Of a stretch of DNA of 10,000 bases, positions 1 through 5,751 are shown piece after piece; position 1 is the first letter of the stretch, and the number at the start of each line of letters is the position of its first letter. The stretch is from Kiritimatiellota bacterium. GTDB lineage: Bacteria; Verrucomicrobiota; Kiritimatiellia; JAAZAB01. The stretch lies in assembly GCA_008636095.1 (NCBI GenBank), contig VSJD01000150.1, forward strand, positions 1 to 10,000, given 5' to 3'. Made by a program: the position numbers and the translations under genes. The notes beneath the pieces were generated by a model that saw only the letters and a program-made list of their open reading frames with translations, made no database searches and was not told the DNA's origin.

Positions 1-383
1 TTCTCATCCGGAACAATCACCGCCAAGGAATGCTTTGACTGCCGCCAGATCACAACTCGGACATTGTCGTTGACCAGCGCCAGCACCACGACAGTTTCGC
101 CGAATCGGCGAAAAAGATTTTCTACGTGCGGTGCTATAAATCTCGCCAAGCCGTCGAGCGGATTGACTTTTCCCGCCAAGACCCACAGTCCGAGCCCTAG
201 CCGGTATTGCCGGCGTTCCTGGTCAAACTCAAGCAAGCCCTTTGCCAGCAGCGTCTTAAGCATCTGTTGCGTAGTCGGCACCTTCAGATTCAGGGCACGG
301 GCTATTTCACGCACCCCCACCCAATCCTCGCGCCGGGAAATCTCATTTAAAATATCTATTGCCCTATCCACCGATTGAATCAT
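1..383 (-). CDS. IclR-family transcriptional regulator (partial, 3' end outside window)
   Basis: The minus strand stays open from an ATG at 381-383 to the window edge, giving the first 127 residues. The protein begins MIQSVDRAIDILNEIS, the usual opening of IclR regulators. A winged helix-turn-helix follows over about residues 5-70 (GVREIARALNL, then KVPTTQQMLKTLLAKGLLEF and a wing ending QYRLGLGLW). The sequence then enters the effector-binding domain (LARFIAPHVENLFRRFGETVVVLALVND), whose ligand pocket lies outside the window. The start is supported by GGAGAG about 9 bases upstream. IclR proteins bind DNA as dimers or tetramers and respond to small metabolites, often sugars or aromatic acids; the ligand here cannot be told. 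It is divergent from a short AraC-type gene, and an 18-bp dyad lies in the shared spacer. Family assignment is firm and target genes are unknown. Confidence 0.9.
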   Translation of the reverse strand, partial: MIQSVDRAIDILNEISRREDWVGVREIARALNLKVPTTQQMLKTLLAKGLLEFDQERRQYRLGLGLWVLAGKVNPLDGLARFIAPHVENLFRRFGETVVVLALVNDNVRVVIWRQSKHSLAVIVPDE

Positions 384-429
384 ATTTATGTTTCTCTCCA
401 ATGAACACTGTATTGCATGGATAAACACT

Positions 430-453
430 ATTATATTGAAAAACTTTTGTCAA
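430..453 (-). promoter_or_regulatory. Candidate iclR promoter and operator dyad
   Basis: In the AT-rich spacer between the divergent regulators, 436-453 is an imperfect 18-bp dyad of form TTGAnAAAnnTTTnTCAA (14 of 18 positions symmetric). Immediately beside it, on the minus strand, is a perfect TATAAT (complement of 430-435). A TTGACA also lies within the dyad on that strand, but only 12 bases from TATAAT, too short for a standard sigma-70 pair. IclR-family operators are typically short A/T-rich palindromes overlapping the regulator's own promoter, so autoregulation is a reasonable inference, not a demonstration. Confidence 0.4.
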
Positions 454-535
454 CATTATTTTTTACCCCCTTATAACTGCATATATCACCCCTGTATTCG
501 TCCCAAAAATACCGTTACTGGGAAAAATCGAATTC

Positions 536-997
536 ATGGAACCAGCGAATGAGCTTCTCAATAAATTGACTTTCTGCCGGACGTCATCCCGGGCCGCCCA
601 AAAGGCTTCCTGCCGAGGATTGTTTCTTGAACTGCTTCTGCTCATTCTCACTCCGGTTTTCAATCCGTCGCCCAAAGAAGACCGTTCCGAACACCTTGCC
701 AATGAAGCAAGGAAACTTCTTCAGCAACCCATTTCCCAGAAACAATCCATTCAGGAAATCCTCCAAACGCTGGGTCGCTCCTACGCTCACTTGTGTCGTA
801 TTTTTCGGAAAATTTACAGTGCCACACCGATTGAGTACCTTAATGCCGTGCGAATAGAAAATGCCAAGAGTTTGTTGAGAAATCCCCGCCGTAACGTCAG
901 CGAGGTGGCCAGGGCAGTCGGGTTTAACGATCCCCAGTATTTTTCTCGTGTTTTCCGCCGATATACTGGTGTATCCCCGAGGGATTTCTATTGGTAG
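536..997 (+). CDS. AraC-family DNA-binding protein lacking sensor domain (possible truncated gene)
   Basis: This 153-residue product ends in a full AraC-type double helix-turn-helix over about residues 50-153. The first HTH is SIQEILQTLGRSYAHLCRIF. The second is close to consensus: VSEVARAVGFNDPQYFSRVF, followed by GVSPRDF. The roughly 50 residues before it look like the linker that normally follows the sensor cupin (hydrophobic LFLELLLLIL). The frame stays open without an ATG back to a TGA at 437-439, and that upstream stretch (for example VPKIPLLGKIEF) also resembles the cupin-to-linker junction. This suggests the 5' half has been lost rather than that the family never had it here. The divergent IclR gene leaves no space for a cupin. 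The ribosome-binding site before ATG 536 is weak (GGGAAA, about 10 bases away). It may be a remnant, or a working HTH-only regulator. Confidence 0.75.
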   Translation: MEPANELLNKLTFCRTSSRAAQKASCRGLFLELLLLILTPVFNPSPKEDRSEHLANEARKLLQQPISQKQSIQEILQTLGRSYAHLCRIFRKIYSATPIEYLNAVRIENAKSLLRNPRRNVSEVARAVGFNDPQYFSRVFRRYTGVSPRDFYW

Positions 998-1132
998 CTC
1001 TAACCCGGATAGACAAGGCTGAAGGATAAAACAAACTGATGGTTGTTGAAACGGCCCCGGCCTTCGGGACAGATGTGTTTTCGAGCAAAGACAGATCCCT
1101 TCCTCGCGTCTCGGCATAGCCCATAAGGCAAA

Positions 1133-1151
1133 GGCGGGTACAGTTTCCGCC
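1133..1151 (-). terminator. Weak candidate terminator of the DUF4380-like gene
   Basis: Downstream of the minus-strand stop at 1177, GGCGG (1133-1137) can pair with CCGCC (1147-1151) around a 9-base loop, followed on the minus strand by TTTGCCTT. The stem is short and the T tract broken, so this is a weak call. The rest of the convergent spacer 998-1176 shows no gene and no clear repeat. Confidence 0.2.
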
Positions 1152-1176
1152 CCGTTTAAGGCCCGGCACGCGTTTG

Positions 1177-2082
1177 CTACCGTTTAGCCCATGGGGCCAC
1201 GTATTTATCAATATCCGCCTCGCTGCGGCAGGCCTTGACCCCGCAATGGAGCGTCCAGGTTTCCGTGTGGGCCGCGGTCTGGCCGGGACGGAGCGTTACT
1301 AACGGTCCAAGGCTTTCCAACTCCAGAATTTGTTGATTGGAAAATGTTTCAAAATTCACGTCGCTATCCGGATAAGTCGCGCCGGGTATGCGCTTAAATC
1401 TCTTGATAAACAGAAGGCCATTCCGCAGATAGGCCACCCAACCTTCCCGGTGGGCAATGCCGATTTTATTGGCTTCCCGCCTTGGATCCTGCCGGAACAG
1501 GATATAGCGTTGCCCAATCGTCAAACGCGGATCACTGAGATCCGTATAGCCCCAGAGGCTCCAATTCTGGTTATGGGTCAAAAGACCCGCATGGGACATC
1601 TTCTTCGGCAACGGAATAATAGCCATCCCGCGTTTGGCCATGACCGTCAACGCCCAAGGGGCCAGGGTAATGGCTTGGCGGCCTTTATTCGTCAGCCGGT
1701 GCACGATAGTCACTTCATTCCGGCGCTCGGCCAGGGAAATGTCCATCGTCTTCTGCACATGAGTGAGCGAACCCGAAGCCTGGACCGTGCAAATGCCGCC
1801 GTGGATTTTACGAATTTTAAGCGGCGCATTGTCCAACTCGTAGGATTTCGGCGCTTCCTCCGGGGCGATCCAGAGCCGGTGTCCGCCGCGGATCATCCAT
1901 TGCTTCTCGCCGGCACCGCCCATCTGCTCCGGCAGTTCGCCGAATACGTTCTGGGCGCCGATGAAGCCGAAGCGCACAATGCGCGGGCCGACATCCTGGG
2001 TGATAATCAGTTCGACCTGGCCATTGGTCAGCCGAATGTTGTGCTTCCAACCCTGGTACGGAACGGTTTCGATCTTTGGCAT
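1177..2082 (-). CDS. DUF4380-like protein with galactose-mutarotase-type fold
   Basis: The 301-residue product begins MPKIETVPYQGWKHNIRLTN and continues VELIITQDVGPRIVRFGF, followed by an RGGHRLWIAPEE stretch around residue 75. This pattern (an 'I-T-D-V-G-R-I-FGF' strand, then 'GGHRLW-APE') is what I associate with DUF4380 and related beta-sandwich proteins of the galactose mutarotase/carbohydrate-binding fold. No signal peptide or membrane segment is seen, so it is probably cytoplasmic. The start at 2082 is chosen over an ATG 43 codons upstream because AAGGAG lies 7 bases before it. It is divergent from fucI, so a role in sugar handling (anomer conversion or sugar binding) is a fair inference, but the reaction is unknown. 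Family call is from memory of the motif; it could belong to a neighbouring mutarotase-fold family. Confidence 0.65.
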   Translation of the reverse strand: MPKIETVPYQGWKHNIRLTNGQVELIITQDVGPRIVRFGFIGAQNVFGELPEQMGGAGEKQWMIRGGHRLWIAPEEAPKSYELDNAPLKIRKIHGGICTVQASGSLTHVQKTMDISLAERRNEVTIVHRLTNKGRQAITLAPWALTVMAKRGMAIIPLPKKMSHAGLLTHNQNWSLWGYTDLSDPRLTIGQRYILFRQDPRREANKIGIAHREGWVAYLRNGLLFIKRFKRIPGATYPDSDVNFETFSNQQILELESLGPLVTLRPGQTAAHTETWTLHCGVKACRSEADIDKYVAPWAKR

Positions 2083-2120
2083 GCGCGTGCTCCTTAATTT
2101 ATGGGAACTATTTTCACAAG

Positions 2121-2148
2121 GTGTTCCGTGTTCGGGGTTCTGTGTTCG
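2121..2148. repeat. Heptamer array, left arm (consensus GTGTTCG, 4 units)
   Basis: Four consecutive 7-base units follow GTGTTCG with one to three changes each; units 2 and 4 are exact. The array lies just upstream of the DUF4380-like gene. Its reverse complement occurs as a second array at 2244-2264, so the two form an inverted pair 95 bases apart. Confidence 0.75.
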
Positions 2149-2164
2149 GCACGTCTGTAACACT

Positions 2165-2202
2165 ACCTGCCCACAGGACTTTGTCCAGCGATGTAGGCGG
2201 GT
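2165..2202. repeat. Palindromic hairpin between inverted heptamer arrays
   Basis: ACCTGCC (2165-2171) can pair with GGCGGGT (2196-2202) through seven pairs, one a wobble. Inside is a second short stem, GGAC with GTCC around TTT (2176-2186). The hairpin sits in the core between the inverted heptamer arrays. It resembles in design the CCCGCC/GGCGGG hairpin after fucI. It has no T tract, so it is not an obvious terminator. Confidence 0.45.
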
Positions 2203-2243
2203 GCGTAGCATTGTTGGCGGGCTGGTTCATCGGTCATGCTCCA

Positions 2244-2264
2244 CCGAACTCCGAACACTGAACA
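2244..2264. repeat. Heptamer array, right arm (consensus CCGAACA, 3 units)
   Basis: Three 7-base units follow CCGAACA (CCGAACT, CCGAACA, CTGAACA). This is the reverse complement of the unit at 2121-2148 (TGTTCGG in the matching register), giving an inverted repeat arrangement around 2149-2243. Confidence 0.7.
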
Positions 2265-2286
2265 CCTCCCCTGTCGTTGAAAAACC

Positions 2287-2315
2287 TTGAATTTTTGAGA
2301 GCTTGCAAGTAAAGT
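2287..2315 (+). promoter_or_regulatory. Candidate sigma-70-like promoter for fucI
   Basis: TTGAAT (2287-2292) and TAAAGT (2310-2315) are separated by 17 bases, each matching 4 of 6 consensus positions. An 8-bp palindrome CTTGCAAG fills the end of the spacer (2302-2309). Transcription would begin near 2322, leaving a leader of about 70 bases before the fucI ATG at 2395. Strength is moderate and the main sigma consensus of this organism is unknown. Confidence 0.35.
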
Positions 2316-2349
2316 GCGCGTTTGTCAACCATCTTCCAAGTCAATGGCA

Positions 2350-2363
2350 CAGGCAATTGCCTG
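2350..2363. promoter_or_regulatory. Perfect 14-bp palindrome in fucI leader, candidate operator
   Basis: CAGGCAATTGCCTG is its own reverse complement. It lies downstream of the candidate promoter and about 20 bases before the fucI ribosome-binding site. This position suits a repressor roadblock or, in RNA, a small hairpin. Which protein would bind is not shown; the nearby IclR and AraC regulators are possibilities only. Confidence 0.45.
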
Positions 2364-2394
2364 CAGGAGATTATCTGCGCTGAAGGAGATTATT

Positions 2395-4326
2395 ATGAAC
2401 CCACTGCAATCTGCGAATCGTGTGGATTTCAACGCCCTGGCCAAAGCCAAACGGGGCTTTGCGCCCTCCAGCCGGTCGCTGGTCGGCCATGTGCCGACGA
2501 TTGCCATTACGCCCGTGGCCGACGGCCGTACGGGCGCCTATGAAAGCAACGTGGCCGGTACCTGGCGCATGGCTGAAAAAGTTAGCAACCTAATCCGCCG
2601 GCATGTAAAACTGCCCGATGGCACGAGCGTCCGCGTGGTTATGGCGCCGGAAATCGTGTACGGCGCGCGCACCGGCGCGCGCGCCCAGGAAGCGTATACC
2701 AGGGAAGGCGTCAGCGCCAACATCTGGGTCAGCCGTTCCTGGGCCTACAGCGACGAGCTCATGAGCGCCTGCCAGGGCTTGGGCTCCAGCGAATGGCTGC
2801 AGGCCGCTTATGGACTTAACCAGACCAACCGTCCGGGCGCGGTGTGGCTCAAGGCGTTTTGCGCGGCCATGGATGAAAAGATGCGCCCGATCTTTTCGAT
2901 CTACAACCCCGATCTCGAAGACGAGGATGGCGACCTGCCGCCCTACGTGCAAGAGCGGATCCTGCGGTTTGCCCGCTGTGCCGCCGCCGTGGCCGAAATG
3001 CGCGGAAAAAATTATCTTTCCCTGGGCGGCGTCTCCATGGGCATCATCGGTTCCGATGTCCGCCGTAACATCATGCTCGACTACTTAGGGCTTGGCACGG
3101 TCTCGGTGGATATGGTGGCCGTTAAAGGCCGCATGGACCAGGGCTTTTACGACCATGCCGAGCTGGACCGGGCATTCACGTTCATGAAAAAGAATTTTTC
3201 CGCCGGCCTGCCCGCCATAGCTTCAGCGACGGGGGGAGGCGGATCCGCCAATGGCGGAAAATTCGATTTCGGCACGGGCCCGCGCCCCTACCCGCCCGAC
3301 GAACTTTTGCGCCTGTGCATCCTCATGACGATGATTACGCGCGACCTGATGATCGGCAACCCGAAGCTGGCGGATGAGAAAACCGGCAAGGCCCAGGGAT
3401 TCAAGGCCGATGTCGAGCGCGCCCAGGGCGCCAACGCCATCCTGGCCGGCACCCAGGGCCAGCGACAATGGACCGACCTATACCCGAACTTTGACGTGGC
3501 GGAATCCATCCTCAATAGTTCATTTGATTGGAACGGGTTCCGGTCGGCTTATCTCGTGGCCACGGAAAACGATTCCAAAAACGGCATCGGCATGCTGGCC
3601 GCCAACCTGTTGACCGGGTTGCCGCAGTTATTTGCCGATATCCGCACCAACTGGACCGTGGAAAGCATCCGGAAGGCCACCGGCAAGAATATCAGCAAGA
3701 TCGCGCCCAACGGCTTCATTGACAAACGCAATTCCGGCGCCGGCGCCCTGGACTATGCCCTGGACATTGCCGCGCTCATCAAGGGCGGCAAGACCATGCA
3801 CATTCAGGACGTGGCCGAGGCATTCCGCGCCGACCCGGCGCTTCAGGAAAAGCTGATGCGCGCGGCTTGTGAGCGCACCACCTATATGCACGCGGCCCTG
3901 GAATACTTCCCCGGCGACGGCCTTTCCAGCCATTATCGGACACCCGGCGGTATCCCCATGACCGCCTACCGTTACAATGTTGTGGGCAACCAGTTGACCT
4001 TCTCCGTGGTCGAAGGCGAAACCATCGAACTGCCCCGGGAGGTGGCGGACCACGTCAGCAAGGTAACCGATCCAACCTGGCCGGAAACCTACTGGGCGCC
4101 GCGAGAAATGTCTTCGATCGAATATATGACCCGCATCGGCCCGAACCACGACGGCAATTCGTTCGGCCTCATCGGCGCGGATCTCCTGACGCTAAACGCC
4201 ATGCTCCGGATTCCGGTGGATATGCATAACGTCCCGTCCGATCAGATCTTCCGGCCAACCTTGTGGGACCGGTTCGGCGGTGACGATTTCCGCGTGTGCG
4301 AAAAACTGGGACCGCTGTATCAATAG
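2395..4326 (+). CDS. fucI: L-fucose isomerase
   Basis: The 643-residue protein matches E. coli FucI along its whole length. It catalyses L-fucose to L-fuculose (and D-arabinose to D-ribulose), the first committed step of the phosphorylating fucose pathway, in the cytoplasm with Mn2+. Recognisable blocks are TPVADGR (about 40), YLSLGGVSMGI, GQRQWTDLYPN, LNSSFDWNG, VATENDS and FADIRT. Metal/catalytic residues correspond to Glu391, Asp415 and His585; the 24-residue Glu-Asp spacing equals that of E. coli Glu337/Asp361. It is about 50 residues longer than the E. coli enzyme: an N-terminal extension of about 27, a Gly-rich insert near 270-303 (GGGGSANGG), and extra residues near 450-490. The start at 2395 is preferred over one 27 codons upstream because AAGGAG lies 7 bases before it. 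No fucK, fucA or transporter is in the window. Confidence 0.95.
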   Translation: MNPLQSANRVDFNALAKAKRGFAPSSRSLVGHVPTIAITPVADGRTGAYESNVAGTWRMAEKVSNLIRRHVKLPDGTSVRVVMAPEIVYGARTGARAQEAYTREGVSANIWVSRSWAYSDELMSACQGLGSSEWLQAAYGLNQTNRPGAVWLKAFCAAMDEKMRPIFSIYNPDLEDEDGDLPPYVQERILRFARCAAAVAEMRGKNYLSLGGVSMGIIGSDVRRNIMLDYLGLGTVSVDMVAVKGRMDQGFYDHAELDRAFTFMKKNFSAGLPAIASATGGGGSANGGKFDFGTGPRPYPPDELLRLCILMTMITRDLMIGNPKLADEKTGKAQGFKADVERAQGANAILAGTQGQRQWTDLYPNFDVAESILNSSFDWNGFRSAYLVATENDSKNGIGMLAANLLTGLPQLFADIRTNWTVESIRKATGKNISKIAPNGFIDKRNSGAGALDYALDIAALIKGGKTMHIQDVAEAFRADPALQEKLMRAACERTTYMHAALEYFPGDGLSSHYRTPGGIPMTAYRYNVVGNQLTFSVVEGETIELPREVADHVSKVTDPTWPETYWAPREMSSIEYMTRIGPNHDGNSFGLIGADLLTLNAMLRIPVDMHNVPSDQIFRPTLWDRFGGDDFRVCEKLGPLYQ

Positions 4327-4335
4327 GAAGAGCCC

Positions 4336-4346
4336 CAGAGATCAGC
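4336..4346. repeat. 11-bp direct repeat, copy 1 (CAGAGATCAGC)
   Basis: The same 11 bases recur at 4396-4406, exactly 60 bases on, flanking the CCCGCC/GGCGGG hairpin. The second copy forms the end of the heptamer array, so the first may be a stray piece of the same heptamer family. Confidence 0.6.
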
Positions 4347-4380
4347 CTGCCCGCCATAGTGCTTGGACGACGGCGGGAGG
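4346..4380. repeat. GC-rich palindrome after fucI
   Basis: CCCGCC (4350-4355) pairs perfectly with GGCGGG (4372-4377); CCT (4346-4348) and AGG (4378-4380) extend it past one bulged G. The loop is 16 bases. It lies 20 bases after the fucI stop and could stabilise or end the transcript, but no T tract follows, so it is better described as an interspersed palindrome. Confidence 0.55.
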
Positions 4381-4407
4381 TCAGAAGTCAAAAGTCAGAG
4401 ATCAGCG
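4380..4407. repeat. Heptamer array, left arm (consensus GTCAGAR)
   Basis: Four 7-base units follow GTCAGAR (GTCAGAA, GTCAAAA, GTCAGAG, ATCAGCG). It is the reverse complement of the array at 4531-4558. Together they bracket the REP-like doublet at 4441-4501. Confidence 0.75.
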
Positions 4408-4440
4408 GGATGTGAATCAGGCCTTCGGCAACTGTTTCAT

Positions 4441-4501
4441 GTAGCCGCGGGCGTGAGCCCGTGGCCACCGGAGGAATCCACGCCCTCACGGGCGCGGCTA
4501 C
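4441..4501. repeat. REPIN-like doublet A: two inverted 24-base GTAG-headed palindromes
   Basis: Unit 1 (4441-4464) is GTAG followed by an 8-bp stem with loop GTGA; one stem pair is G-T. Unit 2 (4478-4501, inverted) has the same GTAG, G-T pair and GTGA loop. GTAG ends face outward and 13 bases separate the units. The two units differ at four stem positions, but each change is matched by its partner (GGGC/GCCC in one, GCCC/GGGC in the other), so each unit keeps its own hairpin. A GTAG head plus hairpin is the known form of REP sequences mobilised by RAYT (TnpA-REP) transposases; inverted pairs are called REPINs or BIMEs. No RAYT gene is in the window. Confidence 0.7.
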
Positions 4502-4530
4502 GAAAGAACAAATTCCTATGCATTCTAATA

Positions 4531-4565
4531 TTCTGACCTCTGACTTCTGACCTCTGACTTCTTTT
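4531..4565. repeat. Heptamer array, right arm (YTCTGAC, 4 units plus remnant)
   Basis: Four perfect units alternate TTCTGAC and CTCTGAC (4531-4558), followed by a decayed TTCTTTT. The array runs to within 6-12 bases of the rnhC start codon, occupying the place of a ribosome-binding site. Confidence 0.85.
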
Positions 4566-4570
4566 TCACC

Positions 4571-5566
4571 ATGGATACCCCTCCAAAAACATCGTTTACC
4601 TATCCCCTGACGGAGGACCAGCAAATCCTCCTCACCGAGGTCCTGCAGTCCGGCAATTACCGCCCTATCGTGGTTCCCTATGCCCAGGTGGCGGCGGAAA
4701 CCGACACATGCAAGATCATCCTTTACCAGAGCGGCAAGTGCCTGGTCCAGGGTCGCGCGGCGCAGGAATTTGTAACCTATGTGCTGGAGCCCAGGGTGCT
4801 GGGACACGTCGGCGTGGGATATGAGGAAATGCTCAACCCGGAAGCCTATGCACCCCACATGGGCATTGATGAAAGCGGCAAGGGTGATTTTTTCGGCCCG
4901 TTGGTCATTGCCGGCGCGTACGCAGACAACACCTTGGCCAAAACCATGCTGGCCATGGGCGTTAAGGACAGCAAGAATATATCCAGTGACAAGAAAGCCC
5001 ATCAACTGGCCCGGGATATCCGTGGTCTGCTGGGCAAGCGGTTCAGCATCGTAATGATCGGCCCGCAAGCCTATAACCGGCTGTACGCGAAATTCCGCAG
5101 TGTTAATGCCATGCTTTCCTGGGGCCATGCCCGCGCCATTGAAAATTTACTTGAGCAGGTGCCGGGATGTCCGCGCGCTATTTCCGATCAGTTTGGCGAC
5201 AAGGAACAGGTTAAACGGGCGCTGATGACGCACGGCCGCAAGGTGGAATTAGTCCAGCGGCACCGGGCCGAGGCGGACGTAGCCGTGGCGGCGGCCTCCA
5301 TCCTGGCACGCGCGGCATTCCTCAGCGCGCTGGACAAATTGCACAAGGATTATGGCCAAAAGTTTCCCAAGGGCGCCTCCGAGCAGGTCAAGGCGGCGGC
5401 CGGTGATTTGGTCAAACAGCACGGAGCAAGCATCCTGCTGAAAACGGCCAAATGCCATTTCCGCACGACCGACCAGGTGCTGGAAAAACTTGGAATCCAG
5501 CGCGAGGCACTCGGCCGCGAAGGCATGGTTAAATCCAAGCCGTACACCTTCCGCCGTCACGCGTGA
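4571..5566 (+). CDS. rnhC: Ribonuclease HIII
   Basis: This 331-residue protein is a type 2 RNase H that cuts the RNA strand of RNA:DNA hybrids in the cytoplasm, aiding primer and R-loop removal. The N-terminal domain (about 8-90) is the TBP-like substrate-binding domain typical of HIII. The catalytic domain opens with GIDESGKGDFFGPLV; the active site is Asp100, Glu101, Asp206 (in ISDQFGD) and Asp236 (in AEADVAVAAASI). Spacings of 106 and 30 agree with my memory of the Geobacillus enzyme. HIII-specific VKDSKNISSDKK and LSWGHARAIENLL are also present. Length is normal. ATG 4571 has no Shine-Dalgarno sequence; the heptamer array runs almost to it, and no in-frame ATG lies closer than about 85 codons downstream. 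Initiation is therefore likely SD-independent. The flanking spacers each hold a REP-like doublet. Confidence 0.95.
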   Translation: MDTPPKTSFTYPLTEDQQILLTEVLQSGNYRPIVVPYAQVAAETDTCKIILYQSGKCLVQGRAAQEFVTYVLEPRVLGHVGVGYEEMLNPEAYAPHMGIDESGKGDFFGPLVIAGAYADNTLAKTMLAMGVKDSKNISSDKKAHQLARDIRGLLGKRFSIVMIGPQAYNRLYAKFRSVNAMLSWGHARAIENLLEQVPGCPRAISDQFGDKEQVKRALMTHGRKVELVQRHRAEADVAVAAASILARAAFLSALDKLHKDYGQKFPKGASEQVKAAAGDLVKQHGASILLKTAKCHFRTTDQVLEKLGIQREALGREGMVKSKPYTFRRHA

Positions 5567-5653
5567 TGGCGCTCGCCCGTTGCGCAGAGGATTAGGGCTT
5601 GCCTTCCGCGGCCTAAACCGCTAATAATTCCCCCCCAGCGTAGCGGGACCGGC

Positions 5654-5662
5654 TTATCTGCG
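5654..5662. repeat. 9-bp direct repeat TTATCTGCG, copy 1
   Basis: An identical 9-mer lies at 5752-5760. The two copies bracket doublet B and about 20 bases on its right side, a layout that resembles a target duplication around an 89-base insert. Confidence 0.5.
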
Positions 5663-5669
5663 TCCTTTT

Positions 5670-5730
5670 ACGGTTCTATCGAACCGCTACTACACCAGCA
5701 TCCGTTGTAGAGGCCGTTCGATAGAACGGC
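5670..5730. repeat. REPIN-like doublet B: inverted GTAG-headed palindromes, heads inward
   Basis: Unit 1 reads on the minus strand from 5693 to 5670: GTAG, two bases, a 7-bp stem (one G-T) with loop GATA. Unit 2 reads on the plus strand from 5707 to 5730: GTAG, two bases, a 7-bp stem GCCGTTC/GAACGGC with the same GATA loop. One stem pair is swapped G-C for C-G between units, again keeping both hairpins. Over 22 bases the halves (5673-5694 and 5706-5727) pair at 19 positions. Unlike doublet A the GTAG heads face each other, 13 bases apart. The doublet lies in the rnhC-carB spacer, about 60 bases before the carB start. Confidence 0.65.
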
Positions 5731-5751
5731 AAAGTTGCCGAAGGCCTAATT

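Noticed and set aside
1051..1068. Possible hairpin around CCCCGG...CGGG as a terminator of the AraC gene.
   Set aside because: Only four pairs with a 5-base loop and no T tract; not distinguishable from chance in GC-rich DNA.
584..1117. A 177-codon minus-strand frame opposite the short AraC gene.
   Set aside because: The plus-strand frame carries a clear AraC double HTH; the minus frame has no recognisable content.
1330..2097. A 255-codon open frame on the plus strand across the DUF4380-like gene.
   Set aside because: It is the antisense shadow of a gene with a good ribosome-binding site and recognisable motifs; the shadow protein shows none.
3628..4149. A 173-codon minus-strand frame inside fucI.
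   Set aside because: Antisense to conserved FucI catalytic sequence; no start signal or domain.
4380..4558. The repeats before rnhC as a CRISPR array.
   Set aside because: Units are 7 bases, contiguous and without unique spacers of 25-40 bases, and no cas gene is near.
4388..5128. A 246-codon minus-strand frame over the start of rnhC and the repeat spacer.
   Set aside because: It runs through hairpins and heptamers and is antisense to the RNase HIII active-site region; no protein features.
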